Shown here: positions 52,856 through 61,335 of the stretch, piece after piece
Layout: each line of letters begins with the position of its first letter
How positions within the stretch are numbered: position 1 is the stretch's first letter
NCBI GenBank assembly: GCA_035405785.1
Contig: DAONJS010000001.1
Coordinates: 1-64,000, forward strand
From: BPGX01 sp035405785
GTDB taxonomy: Bacteria > Bacteroidota > Bacteroidia > B-17B0 > Aurantibacillaceae
DNA: 64,000 nt
Direction of reading: 5' to 3'
Notes under the pieces: model-generated
The model's database searches: none
Told to the model about the DNA's origin: nothing
What the model saw: the letters and a program-made list of their open reading frames with translations, nothing else
Position numbers and translations under genes: made by a program

Positions 52856-53517
52856 AAATCGTAACCTAATTGAATCCACCATTGATGATTGTAATTGCCT
52901 TTGCTATGATATTCCCACCAATAAGTACTGCGAATTTGAATATGATCATTTAATTTATAAACCAAATATCCACCCAAACGATTTTGATTGTATATTTTAA
53001 AACTTTTTGTGCCTGCTACATTTAGAAACACTTCATTTGCAAGATTCAATGTTAGTTTTTGACCATTTTCTTTATGAAACAAATCCCTGCTCCAGTTTAT
53101 TAAATAACGCACTCTGACAGTTGAATTAATATAATCCCAATTACCTGTATAAAAGTTTCTGTAATCAATTCTGTATCTGTTTGAGTAAGTCCATTTTCCA
53201 TATTTATCTTTAAAACCTGCTTCAATGTGTGCTCTTAATTCTTCTCCTGTTTGTTCATAATTGTACCAATTATTAAACCAGTTAGCCCCTAAACTAAAAT
53301 AATGTTTATCTGAAAGTTTTCTGATATATACTAATCTCCATAATGTAATAGTAGTTTTTTCAAAAAAATTATTGACACGCATTTCAGGTTGAAAACTAAT
53401 TGTGTTTTTTTCTTTGAATTTGTAATTCAACATTAATTGATATCTTGATTCTTCATAAATTTGTGATTGAGCTACCAATGATGCTGTTGTTCCGAGAATG
53501 AATAATAATTTCTTCAT
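52852..53517 (-). CDS. DUF2490 family outer-membrane barrel protein
   Basis: A 221-residue protein with a signal peptide (about residues 1-19) and alternating aromatic-rich strands (FSLGANWFNNWYN, KWTYSNRYRIDYRNFY, IQIRSTYWWEYH), typical of DUF2490. Proteins of this family are predicted outer-membrane beta-barrels of unknown role. The C-terminus ends in an aromatic residue (WWIQLGYDF), as in beta-barrel signals. It has its own -7 box. Confidence 0.82.
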   Translation of the reverse strand: MKKLLFILGTTASLVAQSQIYEESRYQLMLNYKFKEKNTISFQPEMRVNNFFEKTTITLWRLVYIRKLSDKHYFSLGANWFNNWYNYEQTGEELRAHIEAGFKDKYGKWTYSNRYRIDYRNFYTGNWDYINSTVRVRYLINWSRDLFHKENGQKLTLNLANEVFLNVAGTKSFKIYNQNRLGGYLVYKLNDHIQIRSTYWWEYHSKGNYNHQWWIQLGYDF

Positions 53518-53815
53518 AATTTTTTTGCGGCAAAATTACAGATGTTAATCCTGTGTTAGAACAAGATTAAATTAATTTAAACAAAAGATAATTTACACTT
53601 AACAATTTCTTAATACAATGATTCAAGTATGCTTTTTATACTACTGATTGTAGGAATATCGATACACTAAAATGTAAGCGTATGGCGATACGCCCATACT
53701 AAAAATATTGACGCTCTCATAATTACAAAAAATAAATACTAAAATCTATTCACTTTTCAAAACGACATAAATGTCGCTTCTATTCACTCTTCACTCTTCA
53801 CTTTTCACTAATCAC
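53518..53815. repeat. Repeat-bearing gap before the response regulator
   Basis: Nothing protein-coding is seen in 298 nt. A palindromic GCGTATGGCGATACGCCC copy (53672-53700) and a TTCACTCTTCACTTTTCACT tract (about 53786-53812) occur. The latter resembles the tract at 16357-16382. ACGACATAAATGTCGC near 53761-53776 is a small palindrome (GCGACATTT-like). Confidence 0.55.
53531..53538 (-). promoter_or_regulatory. -7 box of the DUF2490 gene (TAATTTTG)
   Basis: Full TAnnTTTG match on the minus strand, 13 nt before the ATG at 53517. Confidence 0.45.
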
Positions 53816-54499
53816 TTATCCGTTTTTTGCAAAAAGAAAATGATTATCAGAAACAATAATATTATTTTTTAATGCAAATAATACTAAACCCGCAGTGTTG
53901 TTTGAATTTGTTTTTTTCATAATATTTTTACGATGTGTCAGAACTGTATGAATACTAATGTTTAGTTTATCAGCAATTTGTTTGTTGGATTGACCTTCTG
54001 CAATAAGTTGTATTATTTCTCTTTCACGCGGAGTGATTAAAATACCTTTACAATTTATACTACTTCTTGATTTTGAACTCAAATCATTTTCTTTTGATTG
54101 AATAAATTGGATCAGTTTATTACAAAAGAAAGATTGATTATTTAATGCATACTCTATACATTCTTTAATTTCTAATTCATCACATTCTTTTAATAAATGC
54201 CATTTTACATCTCTTTGAAAATACTCAATTAATTCATCTTTTGATAACCATTCTGTAATTAAAATAAACTTTGTTTCTTTATATTTTGTAATCAATGTTT
54301 CAACTTCATCAGCAGAAATTTGTAAAGAAACATAATCTAAAAACACAATATCGGGAGAAAATCTTTTGATTTGTTGAGATAAATTTTTAAAACCTTCTAC
54401 TTCTAATGTTGTATAAATGACATTTTCAAAATGTTTTTTTAGAATATATTCTAAACCTGTTTTTGATAAAAAGTGTTTATCTGCTATTAATGCTTTCAT
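53816..54499 (-). CDS. NarL/FixJ-type response regulator (LuxR HTH)
   Basis: A 227-residue two-domain regulator. The receiver domain covers about residues 1-120, with the likely phosphorylation site D55 (DIVFLDYV). A linker follows, and the LuxR-type HTH over about 150-215 is clear (LTPREREIIQLIAEGQSNKQ, then TVLTHRKNIMKKTN). No histidine kinase gene is next to it, so it is an orphan. It has a promoter on the minus strand (TAACTTTG). Confidence 0.88.
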   Translation of the reverse strand: MKALIADKHFLSKTGLEYILKKHFENVIYTTLEVEGFKNLSQQIKRFSPDIVFLDYVSLQISADEVETLITKYKETKFILITEWLSKDELIEYFQRDVKWHLLKECDELEIKECIEYALNNQSFFCNKLIQFIQSKENDLSSKSRSSINCKGILITPREREIIQLIAEGQSNKQIADKLNISIHTVLTHRKNIMKKTNSNNTAGLVLFALKNNIIVSDNHFLFAKNG

Positions 54500-54524
54500 A
54501 ATTGTTATTTAGAATAATTCCAAA

Positions 54525-54532
54525 CAAAGTTA
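54525..54532 (-). promoter_or_regulatory. -7 box of the response regulator gene (TAACTTTG)
   Basis: Full TAnnTTTG match on the minus strand, 25 nt before the ATG at 54499. Confidence 0.45.
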
Positions 54533-54598
54533 CATATTTTAATTCTTTAAATGCAAGAACAAAATTATAAATCTTTGATTTACAGCATAATAAAATAA

Positions 54599-54626
54599 AA
54601 AACCCCGACAAACAAGTCGGGGTTTT
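54599..54626 (-). terminator. Intrinsic terminator of groEL
   Basis: The stem AAAACCCCGAC / GTCGGGGTTTT has a 6-nt loop (AAACAA). It is a strong GC stem flanked by A- and T-runs, just after the groEL stop (54651, minus strand), and it could also act in the other direction. Confidence 0.9.
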
Positions 54627-54650
54627 TAGGCATATTTTTGTCTGAATTGA

Positions 54651-56282
54651 TTACATCATACCGTCCATTCCACCCATTGATGGAGCTGCGGCAGCTGGTT
54701 TTTCTTCTTTCTTTTCTGCTAATACACATTCTGTTGTTAAGAGCATACCAGCAATACTTGCAGCATTTTCAAGAGCTACACGAGCTACTTTTGTTGGGTC
54801 AATTACACCTGCATCAAAAAGGTTTTCAAACTTTTCAGTGCGAGCATTGAATCCAAAATCATCTTTTCCTTCTTTTACTTTTTGAACGATGATGCTGCCA
54901 TCTAATCCGGCATTGAAGCAAATTTGTCTTAATGGCTCTTCTAATGCTCTTTTTACGATATTGATACCAGTAGTTTCATCTTCTGTTTCACCTTTTAATT
55001 TTTCAAGTGCAGCAGAAGCGCGGATGTATGCAACTCCACCGCCTGGTACAATACCTTCTTCTACAGCAGCACGAGTAGCAGCAAGAGCGTCATCTACTCT
55101 GTCCTTTTTCTCTTTCATTTCAACTTCAGTAGCAGCACCTACATAAAGAACTGCTACACCACCTGCTAATTTAGCAAGACGTTCTTGTAATTTTTCTTTA
55201 TCGTAGTCAGAAGTTGAAGTTTCAATTTGAGCTTTGATTTGGTTAATTCTTGCAGTGATGTCTGCTTTTTTACCAGCACCACCTACAATGGTTGTGTTAT
55301 CTTTATCAATTGTAACTTTTTCTGCTTTTCCTAGGTAAGATAAATCAGCTAACTCTAATTTCATTCCCATTTCTTCGCTGATAACTTTACCTCCAGTTAA
55401 AATTGCAATATCTTCTAACATTGCTTTTCTTCTGTCGCCAAATCCAGGAGCTTTTACGGCAGCAATTTTCAAAGTACCACGCAATTTATTTACTACTAAT
55501 GTAGCCAATGCTTCACCGTCTACATCTTCAGCGATGATTAACATTGGTTTGCCAGTTTGAACGGCTTTTTCAAGAATTGGAAGCAATTCTTTCATGTTAG
55601 AAATCTTCTTATCGTAAATCAAGATAAGTGGATTTTCTAATACTGCTTCCATTTTATCTGGGTCAGTGATGAAGTATGGAGAAATGTAACCTCTATCAAA
55701 TTGCATTCCTTCTACTACTTCAACATAAGTTTCAGTACCTTTTGCTTCTTCAACAGTGATAACGCCTTCTTTTTTCACTTTAGACATTGCATCAGCAATT
55801 AATTTTCCAATAGCGTTATCATTGTTAGCAGAGATTGTAGCAACTTGCTCAATCTTTTTATTGTCATTACCAACTTGTTTAGATTGTTTTTTGAAGTTTT
55901 CAATTACTGCTTCTACAGCTTTATCAATACCTCTTTTGATGTCCATTGGATTAGCTCCGGCAGCAACATTTTTTAATCCAGCATTGATGATGGCTTGAGC
56001 AAGAACAGTAGCAGTTGTTGTACCATCACCAGCAATATCTGCTGTTTTGGATGCAACTTCTTTTACTAATTGAGCCCCCATATTTTCAATAGGATGAGTT
56101 AATTCAACTTCTTTTGCAACGGTTACTCCATCTTTTGTAATTTGAGGAGAACCGAATTTTTTGTCAATAATTACATTACGACCTTTTGGTCCTAATGTTA
56201 CTTTTACTGCATTTGCTAATGCATCTACGCCTCTTTTTAAGGCATCTCTTGCTTCTACATCATATTTAATATCCTTTGCCAT
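54651..56282 (-). CDS. groL: 60-kDa chaperonin GroEL
   Basis: The ATP-dependent folding chamber subunit, 543 residues. The sequence starts AKDIKYDVEARDALKRGVDA. The ATP site motif is GDGTTTATVLAQAI and LGPKGRNV is intact. The protein ends in the glycine/methionine tail GGMDGMM. It is 74 nt downstream of groES in the same transcript and is followed by a strong terminator. Stress control (CIRCE or similar) is not visible upstream. Confidence 0.98.
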   Translation of the reverse strand: MAKDIKYDVEARDALKRGVDALANAVKVTLGPKGRNVIIDKKFGSPQITKDGVTVAKEVELTHPIENMGAQLVKEVASKTADIAGDGTTTATVLAQAIINAGLKNVAAGANPMDIKRGIDKAVEAVIENFKKQSKQVGNDNKKIEQVATISANNDNAIGKLIADAMSKVKKEGVITVEEAKGTETYVEVVEGMQFDRGYISPYFITDPDKMEAVLENPLILIYDKKISNMKELLPILEKAVQTGKPMLIIAEDVDGEALATLVVNKLRGTLKIAAVKAPGFGDRRKAMLEDIAILTGGKVISEEMGMKLELADLSYLGKAEKVTIDKDNTTIVGGAGKKADITARINQIKAQIETSTSDYDKEKLQERLAKLAGGVAVLYVGAATEVEMKEKKDRVDDALAATRAAVEEGIVPGGGVAYIRASAALEKLKGETEDETTGINIVKRALEEPLRQICFNAGLDGSIIVQKVKEGKDDFGFNARTEKFENLFDAGVIDPTKVARVALENAASIAGMLLTTECVLAEKKEEKPAAAAPSMGGMDGMM

Positions 56283-56356
56283 AGTTGTAAGTTTTTTTAG
56301 TTTTGAGTTTTTAATTTTTAGTTTTTAGTTAATTAATTTTTAAGTAATAATTTGAA

Positions 56357-56635
56357 TTAAATGATGGCATAAATGTCGCTTTCACGCATAATTAAGTAAT
56401 CTTTGCCATCAATTTGGATTTCAGTGCCGGCGTATTTGCCATAGAGAACATTATCGCCAACTTTTACAGTCATTGGCTCATCTTTTTTACCACTTCCTAC
56501 TGCTACTACTTTACCTTTCATTGGTTTTTCTTTAGCAGTATCAGGAATAATTAAGCCCGATGCTGTTTTTTCTTCTGCTGGTGCGGGCTCTACCAGTACT
56601 CTGTCTGCTAATGGCTTAACATTGATTTTGCTCAT
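56357..56635 (-). CDS. groS: 10-kDa co-chaperonin GroES
   Basis: A 92-residue lid of the chaperonin. The family sequence begins KINVKPLADRVLVEPAPAEE and includes VAVGSGKKDEPMTVKVGD and the end region DYLIMRESDIYAII. The frame is open upstream to 56737, but that part lies outside the predicted transcript. The -7 box TATGTTTG (minus strand, 56655-56662) leaves only about 19 nt before the ATG at 56635. First gene of groES-groEL. Confidence 0.97.
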   Translation of the reverse strand: MSKINVKPLADRVLVEPAPAEEKTASGLIIPDTAKEKPMKGKVVAVGSGKKDEPMTVKVGDNVLYGKYAGTEIQIDGKDYLIMRESDIYAII

Positions 56636-56654
56636 AGTTTTTAATTTTTTGTTG

Positions 56655-56662
56655 CAAACATA
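56655..56662 (-). promoter_or_regulatory. -7 box of groESL (TATGTTTG)
   Basis: Full TAnnTTTG match on the minus strand, 19 nt before the groES ATG. A TTTG 13 nt further upstream is too near for a normal -33 element. Confidence 0.6.
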
Positions 56663-56787
56663 GTAAATTTTATGCCAAACCTTTTTTTCTGACATTTTTT
56701 CAAGAATTACAATTATGTAATTATTCAAGATTGACAAAATGGCAAAAGATTAGAAATACTATATTTATATTGCAGAAAATTTTTTTA

Positions 56788-57237
56788 ATGAAAGCAACTC
56801 TGTTTATTAGTATAATATTCTTATTTTCAAGTTTTTGTTTTAAAAATTTTCAAATAGAAGATAAAGTAGAGGTAGAGATTAAAATTAAAAATATTGATTT
56901 TAAAAGAAAAGGAATAATAGGAATTGCAGCGTTTAGTGAAGAATACAAAAAATTTTTCCCTTCAAATAAAAAAGGGGTAATATATTCAGGAAAGATAAAT
57001 GTTTCTAATAAAAATGAAGAGGTTGTAAAAATTACTTTAAAAAAAGGAAAATATGCCATTTCTGTATTGCACGATGAAAATGAAAATAACAAAATAGATT
57101 TTAATTTTATTGGTATCCCAAAAGAAGGGTATGGTTTTTCAAACAATCCTAAAATAATGTTCGGTCCTCCAGGTTTTGATGATTGTGTAATAAATTTTAC
57201 AAATAATTCAAAAATTGAAATAGTTTTGAAATACTAA
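56788..57237 (+). CDS. DUF2141 family exported protein
   Basis: A 149-residue exported protein. The signal peptide (LFISIIFLFSSFCF) ends near residue 16-20. The body matches DUF2141: KGIIGIAAFSEEYKKFF, then KGKYAISVLHDENENNKIDF and the signature GIPKEGYGFSNNPKIMFGPP. The upstream TTG at 56731 is not used because the signal peptide begins at ATG 56788. It lies just before the carotenoid gene block. A link with it is inference from position only. The role of the family is unknown. Confidence 0.87.
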   Translation: MKATLFISIIFLFSSFCFKNFQIEDKVEVEIKIKNIDFKRKGIIGIAAFSEEYKKFFPSNKKGVIYSGKINVSNKNEEVVKITLKKGKYAISVLHDENENNKIDFNFIGIPKEGYGFSNNPKIMFGPPGFDDCVINFTNNSKIEIVLKY

Positions 57238-57248
57238 AAATTATTAAA

Positions 57249-57267
57249 AAATAGAAATAAATAATTC
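57249..57267 (+). promoter_or_regulatory. Candidate operator copy 1 upstream of marR
   Basis: AAATAGAAATAAATAATTC (19 nt) occurs here and again, without mismatch, at 58001-58019 before crtI. It lies where the -33 region of the marR promoter should be (-7 box at 57287). Its left flank ATTAAAA is a degraded form of the palindrome arm present at crtI. Confidence 0.55.
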
Positions 57268-57286
57268 GTAATTGAAATATATTAGT

Positions 57287-57294
57287 TAAATTTG
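57287..57294 (+). promoter_or_regulatory. -7 box of marR (TAAATTTG)
   Basis: TAAATTTG is a full TAnnTTTG match ending 5 nt before the marR ATG (57300). The transcript would begin close to the ATG, so a leaderless or near-leaderless message is likely. Confidence 0.5.
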
Positions 57295-57299
57295 CAGCA

Positions 57300-57971
57300 A
57301 TGGATTTAAAAAAATATAAATTGTTATCTGATTTATTGCCGTATTTAGAGGATTATGAAAGAAGTTCTAAAAGTCCTCATATTAAAGAATTTGGTCTTTT
57401 TTTAAATAATAAATTAGATAAAGAACCAGATAAATATGCATCTAATAAAGATCTTATTAACGATGTGAGTGGTGATTACAGAAAATTTCCAAAAGTGGAA
57501 TTTGCTGTTAAAATTGCCTCACTATTTAGATTTGCTAAGCATTACATAAAAAAAGCATTCAAAAAAAATAGTTTTGATAGTTTAGATGAGTTTAGTTTAC
57601 TTGCTACTCTTTATTCTCAAAAGGAAATGAACAAGATGGAGTTAATAAATAGACATTTAATGGAGTTTTCAAGTGGTTCAGAAATGTTGAAGAGGTTAAT
57701 TAAGAACGGATTAATTAGTGAAAAGGTAGATAAAAATGATAAAAGAGCAAGAATAGTTTCTTTAACAAGCAAGGGTAAAAAAGAAATAGAATCTGCTTTC
57801 AAAGAAATGCATTTAATTGCTCAAATTGTAGCAGGCAAAATATCTGATGAAGAAATAAATTACACCTTAAAAGTATTTAATAAATTAGATTGGTTCCATT
57901 GGGAAATATATGAAAGAGATAAAGACGCTGAGCTTATTGAGATTTTTAAAAAATATATTCAAGAAAAATAA
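57300..57971 (+). CDS. MarR-family transcriptional regulator
   Basis: A 223-residue winged-helix regulator, longer than most MarR proteins by about 60-70 residues at the N-terminus (residues 1-95, no recognised domain). The winged helix covers about residues 100-165 with FSLLATLYSQKEMNKMELIN, the recognition-like GSEMLKRLIKNGLI and the wing KNDKRARIVSLTSKGKKEI. It lies 61 nt before crtI in the same direction and shares an upstream sequence with it. It probably represses or activates the carotenoid operon and itself. The signal ligand is unknown. Confidence 0.88.
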   Translation: MDLKKYKLLSDLLPYLEDYERSSKSPHIKEFGLFLNNKLDKEPDKYASNKDLINDVSGDYRKFPKVEFAVKIASLFRFAKHYIKKAFKKNSFDSLDEFSLLATLYSQKEMNKMELINRHLMEFSSGSEMLKRLIKNGLISEKVDKNDKRARIVSLTSKGKKEIESAFKEMHLIAQIVAGKISDEEINYTLKVFNKLDWFHWEIYERDKDAELIEIFKKYIQEK

Positions 57972-57993
57972 AAAAAAATTTAAACATAAAATA

Positions 57994-58019
57994 TATTTCT
58001 AAATAGAAATAAATAATTC
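57994..58019 (+). promoter_or_regulatory. Candidate MarR operator upstream of crtI
   Basis: A perfect 18-bp palindrome TATTTCTAAATAGAAATA (arms TATTTCTA / TAGAAATA with AA centre, 57994-58011) lies 21 nt before the crtI ATG. It overlaps the 19-nt sequence AAATAGAAATAAATAATTC (58001-58019) that is also found upstream of marR. A near-match to the -7 box (TATATTTC, 57992-57999) overlaps its left arm, so binding would block or change transcription of crtI. Confidence 0.6.
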
Positions 58020-58032
58020 AAAAACGAAAAAA

Positions 58033-59505
58033 ATGAAAAAAGTAATTGTAATAGGTTCAGGACTTTCTTCCCTTGCAGGTGCTTGTTATTTGAGCAAAGA
58101 GGGATATGATGTTTTAGTATTAGAAAAAAATAATTATCTAGGTGGCAGATTGCGTCAGTTATCAAAAGAGGGTTTTACTTTTGATATGGGACCAAGTTTT
58201 TATTGGATGCCAGATGTGTTTGAAAGATTTTTCAATGATTTTGGCTATACCACAAGCGATTTTTACAAACTCATAAAATTAGATCCTGGATATAGAATTT
58301 ATTTTGGAAAAAATGATTCTTTAGATATTCATTCAGATTTTAATAAAATATTGGAAAGCTTTGAGTATATTGAAAAGGGATCAGGAAATAAATTAAAAAA
58401 ATTTATTGAAGAAGCCAAGAAAAATTATTCAATAGCCATTGATGATTTAGTTTATGAGCCAGGTGTTTCGATTTTTGAAATTGTTACACCAGAAACAGTT
58501 TTTAAGATAAATGAATTCTTTATATCTATTAGAACAAAAGTGAGAAATACTTTTAATGATTACAGATTAAGATATGCATTAGAATTTCCTTCATTGTTTT
58601 TAGGTGCTAAACCTGAAAATACTCCGATGTTTTACAACTTTATGAATTATGCTGACTATGGTTTAGGAACATGGCATCCAGAGGGAGGTATGTATAAAGT
58701 CGCTGAAGCTCTTGTAAAATTGGGTAAAAGTTTGGGTGTAAAATATAAAGTCAATCAAGAAATTAAATCTTTTAAGTTTAATGGTAATCAAATTGAAAAA
58801 GTTATTACACAAAATAATGAATATGATGCAGATATTGTGTTAAGTGGTGCTGATTATGCATATACTGAATCTTTATTACCAGAAGATAAAAGACAATATT
58901 CAAAAAGTTATTGGGATAGCAGAATTTTTGCACCTTCTACACTTTTATTTTATGTGGCTTTTAATAAAAAATTAGATAATGTTTTGCATCATACTTTATT
59001 TTTTGATGCATCTTATGATGATCATGCTAAAACAATTTATGACAAACCTGAATATCCTGCAAAACCATTATTTTACTCAAGTTTTGCTTCAAAAACCGAT
59101 AAAAGTTTTGCACCAGAAGGTAAAGATGCAGGCGTATTTTTAATACCTATTGCTCCTGGGCTTCAGGATAATAATGAAATAAGAGAAAGATATTTCAATA
59201 TTGTAATAAATAGATTAGAAGAAATTACTCAACAATCAGTTAAAAACGATATATTGTTTTATGAAAGTTTTAGTGTGAATGATTTTATCAATGACTATCA
59301 TTCTTTCAAAGGAAATGCTTATGGATTGGCAAATACCTTGCTTCAAACACATTATTTTAGACCTAAATTAAAATCTGATAAAGTAAAAAATTTATATTTC
59401 TGTGGTCAATTAACTGTGCCTGGACCTGGACTTCCACCATCTTTAATATCAGGCAAATTGGCGGCTACTCAAATTATCAAAAACTTTAAAACTGTAAAAG
59501 TATGA
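58033..59505 (+). CDS. crtI: Phytoene desaturase
   Basis: A 490-residue FAD-dependent amine-oxidase-fold enzyme that desaturates phytoene to lycopene. The N-terminal FAD site is VIVIGSGLSSLAGACYLS, followed by VLEKNNYLGGRLRQL. The C-terminal signature is FCGQLTVPGPGLPPSLISG, typical of bacterial CrtI. The gene begins the coupled carotenoid operon: its stop overlaps crtB (ATGA, 59502-59505). The upstream palindrome is the likely control site. Confidence 0.93.
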   Translation: MKKVIVIGSGLSSLAGACYLSKEGYDVLVLEKNNYLGGRLRQLSKEGFTFDMGPSFYWMPDVFERFFNDFGYTTSDFYKLIKLDPGYRIYFGKNDSLDIHSDFNKILESFEYIEKGSGNKLKKFIEEAKKNYSIAIDDLVYEPGVSIFEIVTPETVFKINEFFISIRTKVRNTFNDYRLRYALEFPSLFLGAKPENTPMFYNFMNYADYGLGTWHPEGGMYKVAEALVKLGKSLGVKYKVNQEIKSFKFNGNQIEKVITQNNEYDADIVLSGADYAYTESLLPEDKRQYSKSYWDSRIFAPSTLLFYVAFNKKLDNVLHHTLFFDASYDDHAKTIYDKPEYPAKPLFYSSFASKTDKSFAPEGKDAGVFLIPIAPGLQDNNEIRERYFNIVINRLEEITQQSVKNDILFYESFSVNDFINDYHSFKGNAYGLANTLLQTHYFRPKLKSDKVKNLYFCGQLTVPGPGLPPSLISGKLAATQIIKNFKTVKV

Positions 59506-60341
59506 AAGAATTATTCGATAAAAGTTCGTATCAAATTTCAAAAGCTGTAACAAACACTTACAGCACATCATTTTCTTATGCTGTAATGATGTTAGACAAA
59601 AGCATCAGAAGGCATATTTATGCGATATATGGTTTTGTCAGGTATGCAGATGAAATTGTAGATACATTTCATGATTATCCTAAAAATGAAATGTTTTATG
59701 AATTTAAAGAAGAATTTTACAAAGCCCTTAATAGAGGCATTTCAATGAATCCGATATTGAATAGTTTTATTCTCACAGTAAAAAAGTATGATATTGATTT
59801 AGATTTAATTGAAGCATTTTTAGATTCAATGGAAAGGGATTTATATAAAAATAATTATACAACTTATGAAGAATTCAAAGATTACATATATGGTTCTGCT
59901 GATGTTGTAGGATTGATGTGTTTGCAAGTATTTTTAGGTGGAGATAAGAAAAAATATAATGAATTAAAGCCATACGCAGAAAAATTAGGTTCTGCTTTTC
60001 AAAAGGTGAATTTTTTGAGAGATTTAAAGGATGATGTGAATAAATTGAATCGTTCTTATTTTCCAAATGTAGATTTTGCAAATATCACACCAGAACAAAA
60101 AAAGAAAATCATTCAAGAAATTAAAGATGATTTTACAATTGCTTATGAAGGTATAAGAAGATTACCAAAAGAGGCATTATTTGGAGTATATGCGGCTTAC
60201 TTATTATATCAAAGATTACTATTAAAAATTGAAAGATCAAATACTCAAGATTTGTTGAAGAAAAGATTTAGTGTAAACAATATTTACAAAATTTGGTTGA
60301 TAATTAAATCATATTTCAGCGTTAAATTTAATTTGATATGA
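59502..60341 (+). CDS. crtB: Phytoene synthase
   Basis: A 279-residue head-to-head prenyl synthase that joins two GGPP molecules to phytoene. The first aspartate-rich motif is YADEIVDTFHD (about residues 48-58), and the second is LRDLKDDVNK near residue 170. YGFVRYADEIVD and AFQKVNFLRDLKDD match squalene/phytoene synthases. It overlaps crtI upstream and idi downstream. GGPP must come from a synthase outside the window. Confidence 0.95.
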   Translation: MKELFDKSSYQISKAVTNTYSTSFSYAVMMLDKSIRRHIYAIYGFVRYADEIVDTFHDYPKNEMFYEFKEEFYKALNRGISMNPILNSFILTVKKYDIDLDLIEAFLDSMERDLYKNNYTTYEEFKDYIYGSADVVGLMCLQVFLGGDKKKYNELKPYAEKLGSAFQKVNFLRDLKDDVNKLNRSYFPNVDFANITPEQKKKIIQEIKDDFTIAYEGIRRLPKEALFGVYAAYLLYQRLLLKIERSNTQDLLKKRFSVNNIYKIWLIIKSYFSVKFNLI

Positions 60342-60886
60342 TGAATGAAAAATATAATCAAGTTATTTTAGTGGATAAATTTGATAATCCTATTGGTGTG
60401 CAAGATAAATTAAAAGCACATCAAGAAGGAAAATTACATCGTGCAGTATCTTTGTTTGTAATTAATGAAAAAGGCGAATGGTTAATTCAACAAAGAGCGG
60501 CACATAAGTACCATAGTTCTTTATTGTGGTCAAATACTTGCTGCACCCATCCTTTTCCAGATGAAAAAATTGAAGATGCCATAATTAGAAGAGCTTATGA
60601 AGAGATGGGATTAAAAGAGATATTTTATATGGAGAAAGTTTTTGATTTTAGATACAAAGTCGGATTAGATAACAATTTAATAGAACATGAATTTGACCAT
60701 GTTTTTATTGGTTTTTCTAATGAAACTCCAAAAATCAACAAGGACGAAGTAGAAAATTACAAAATAGTTAATTTTATTGATTTATACAGTGATGTAGATA
60801 AACATCCTGAAAAATATACTGAATGGTTTAAATTGATTTTTCAAAAAGTGTATTATATTTACCACAAAAAATTTATTAAAGTATGA
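60338..60886 (+). CDS. idi: Isopentenyl-diphosphate delta-isomerase, type 1
   Basis: A 182-residue NUDIX-fold isomerase that interconverts IPP and DMAPP and so feeds the prenyl chain pool. The active-site cysteine lies in WSNTCCTHPFPDE, and the metal-binding region is RRAYEEMGLKEIF. The N-terminal VILVDKFDNPIGVQDK is typical. Two ATGs stand in tandem at 60338 and 60341; the first overlaps the crtB stop (ATGA). It ends in ATGA with crtZ. Confidence 0.94.
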   Translation: MMNEKYNQVILVDKFDNPIGVQDKLKAHQEGKLHRAVSLFVINEKGEWLIQQRAAHKYHSSLLWSNTCCTHPFPDEKIEDAIIRRAYEEMGLKEIFYMEKVFDFRYKVGLDNNLIEHEFDHVFIGFSNETPKINKDEVENYKIVNFIDLYSDVDKHPEKYTEWFKLIFQKVYYIYHKKFIKV

Positions 60887-61335
60887 TGGAGTATTTAATT
60901 TATGCAGGAATAACAATACTTACATTTGTAATAATGGAGGGAATTACTTGGCTAACTCACAAGTATGTGATGCATGGATTTTTATGGATTTTACATGAAG
61001 ATCATCATCAACCTGGATATCACTCTGTTTTTCAAAAGAATGATTTATTCTTTGTAATTTTTGCTGTACCAAGTATTTTACTTTTTTATTTTGGAATTAA
61101 AGATGAATTAAATTATTTGTTTTTTATTGGATTAGGAATTTTATTTTATGGTATAGCATATTTTATGGTTCATGAAGTTATTATTCATAGAAGATTAAAA
61201 TGGTTTGATAAAATTGATAACTGGTATATTCGTGGTATTCGTAAGGCACACAAAGTGCATCACAAACATTTAGGTAAAGAAGATGGAGAATGCTTTGGTA
61301 TGTTGTGGGTACCAAAAAAATACTTTAAAAAATAA
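60883..61335 (+). CDS. crtZ: Beta-carotene hydroxylase
   Basis: A 150-residue di-iron membrane hydroxylase that adds the 3 and 3' hydroxyls to beta-carotene, giving zeaxanthin. The histidine clusters are HKYVMHGFLW, HEDHH, HEVIIHRR and HKVHHKH, in the fatty-acid-hydroxylase order. Two or three hydrophobic segments anchor it. It overlaps idi by 4 nt and the cyclase gene by 1 nt. Confidence 0.94.
   Translation: MMEYLIYAGITILTFVIMEGITWLTHKYVMHGFLWILHEDHHQPGYHSVFQKNDLFFVIFAVPSILLFYFGIKDELNYLFFIGLGILFYGIAYFMVHEVIIHRRLKWFDKIDNWYIRGIRKAHKVHHKHLGKEDGECFGMLWVPKKYFKK

Noticed and set aside
54638..54850. Frames opposite groEL
   Set aside because: Antisense of a conserved gene; no coding signs.
56636..56737. 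34-codon extension of GroES
   Set aside because: GroES starts at the conserved KINVKPLADRV; the extension is upstream of the -7 box.
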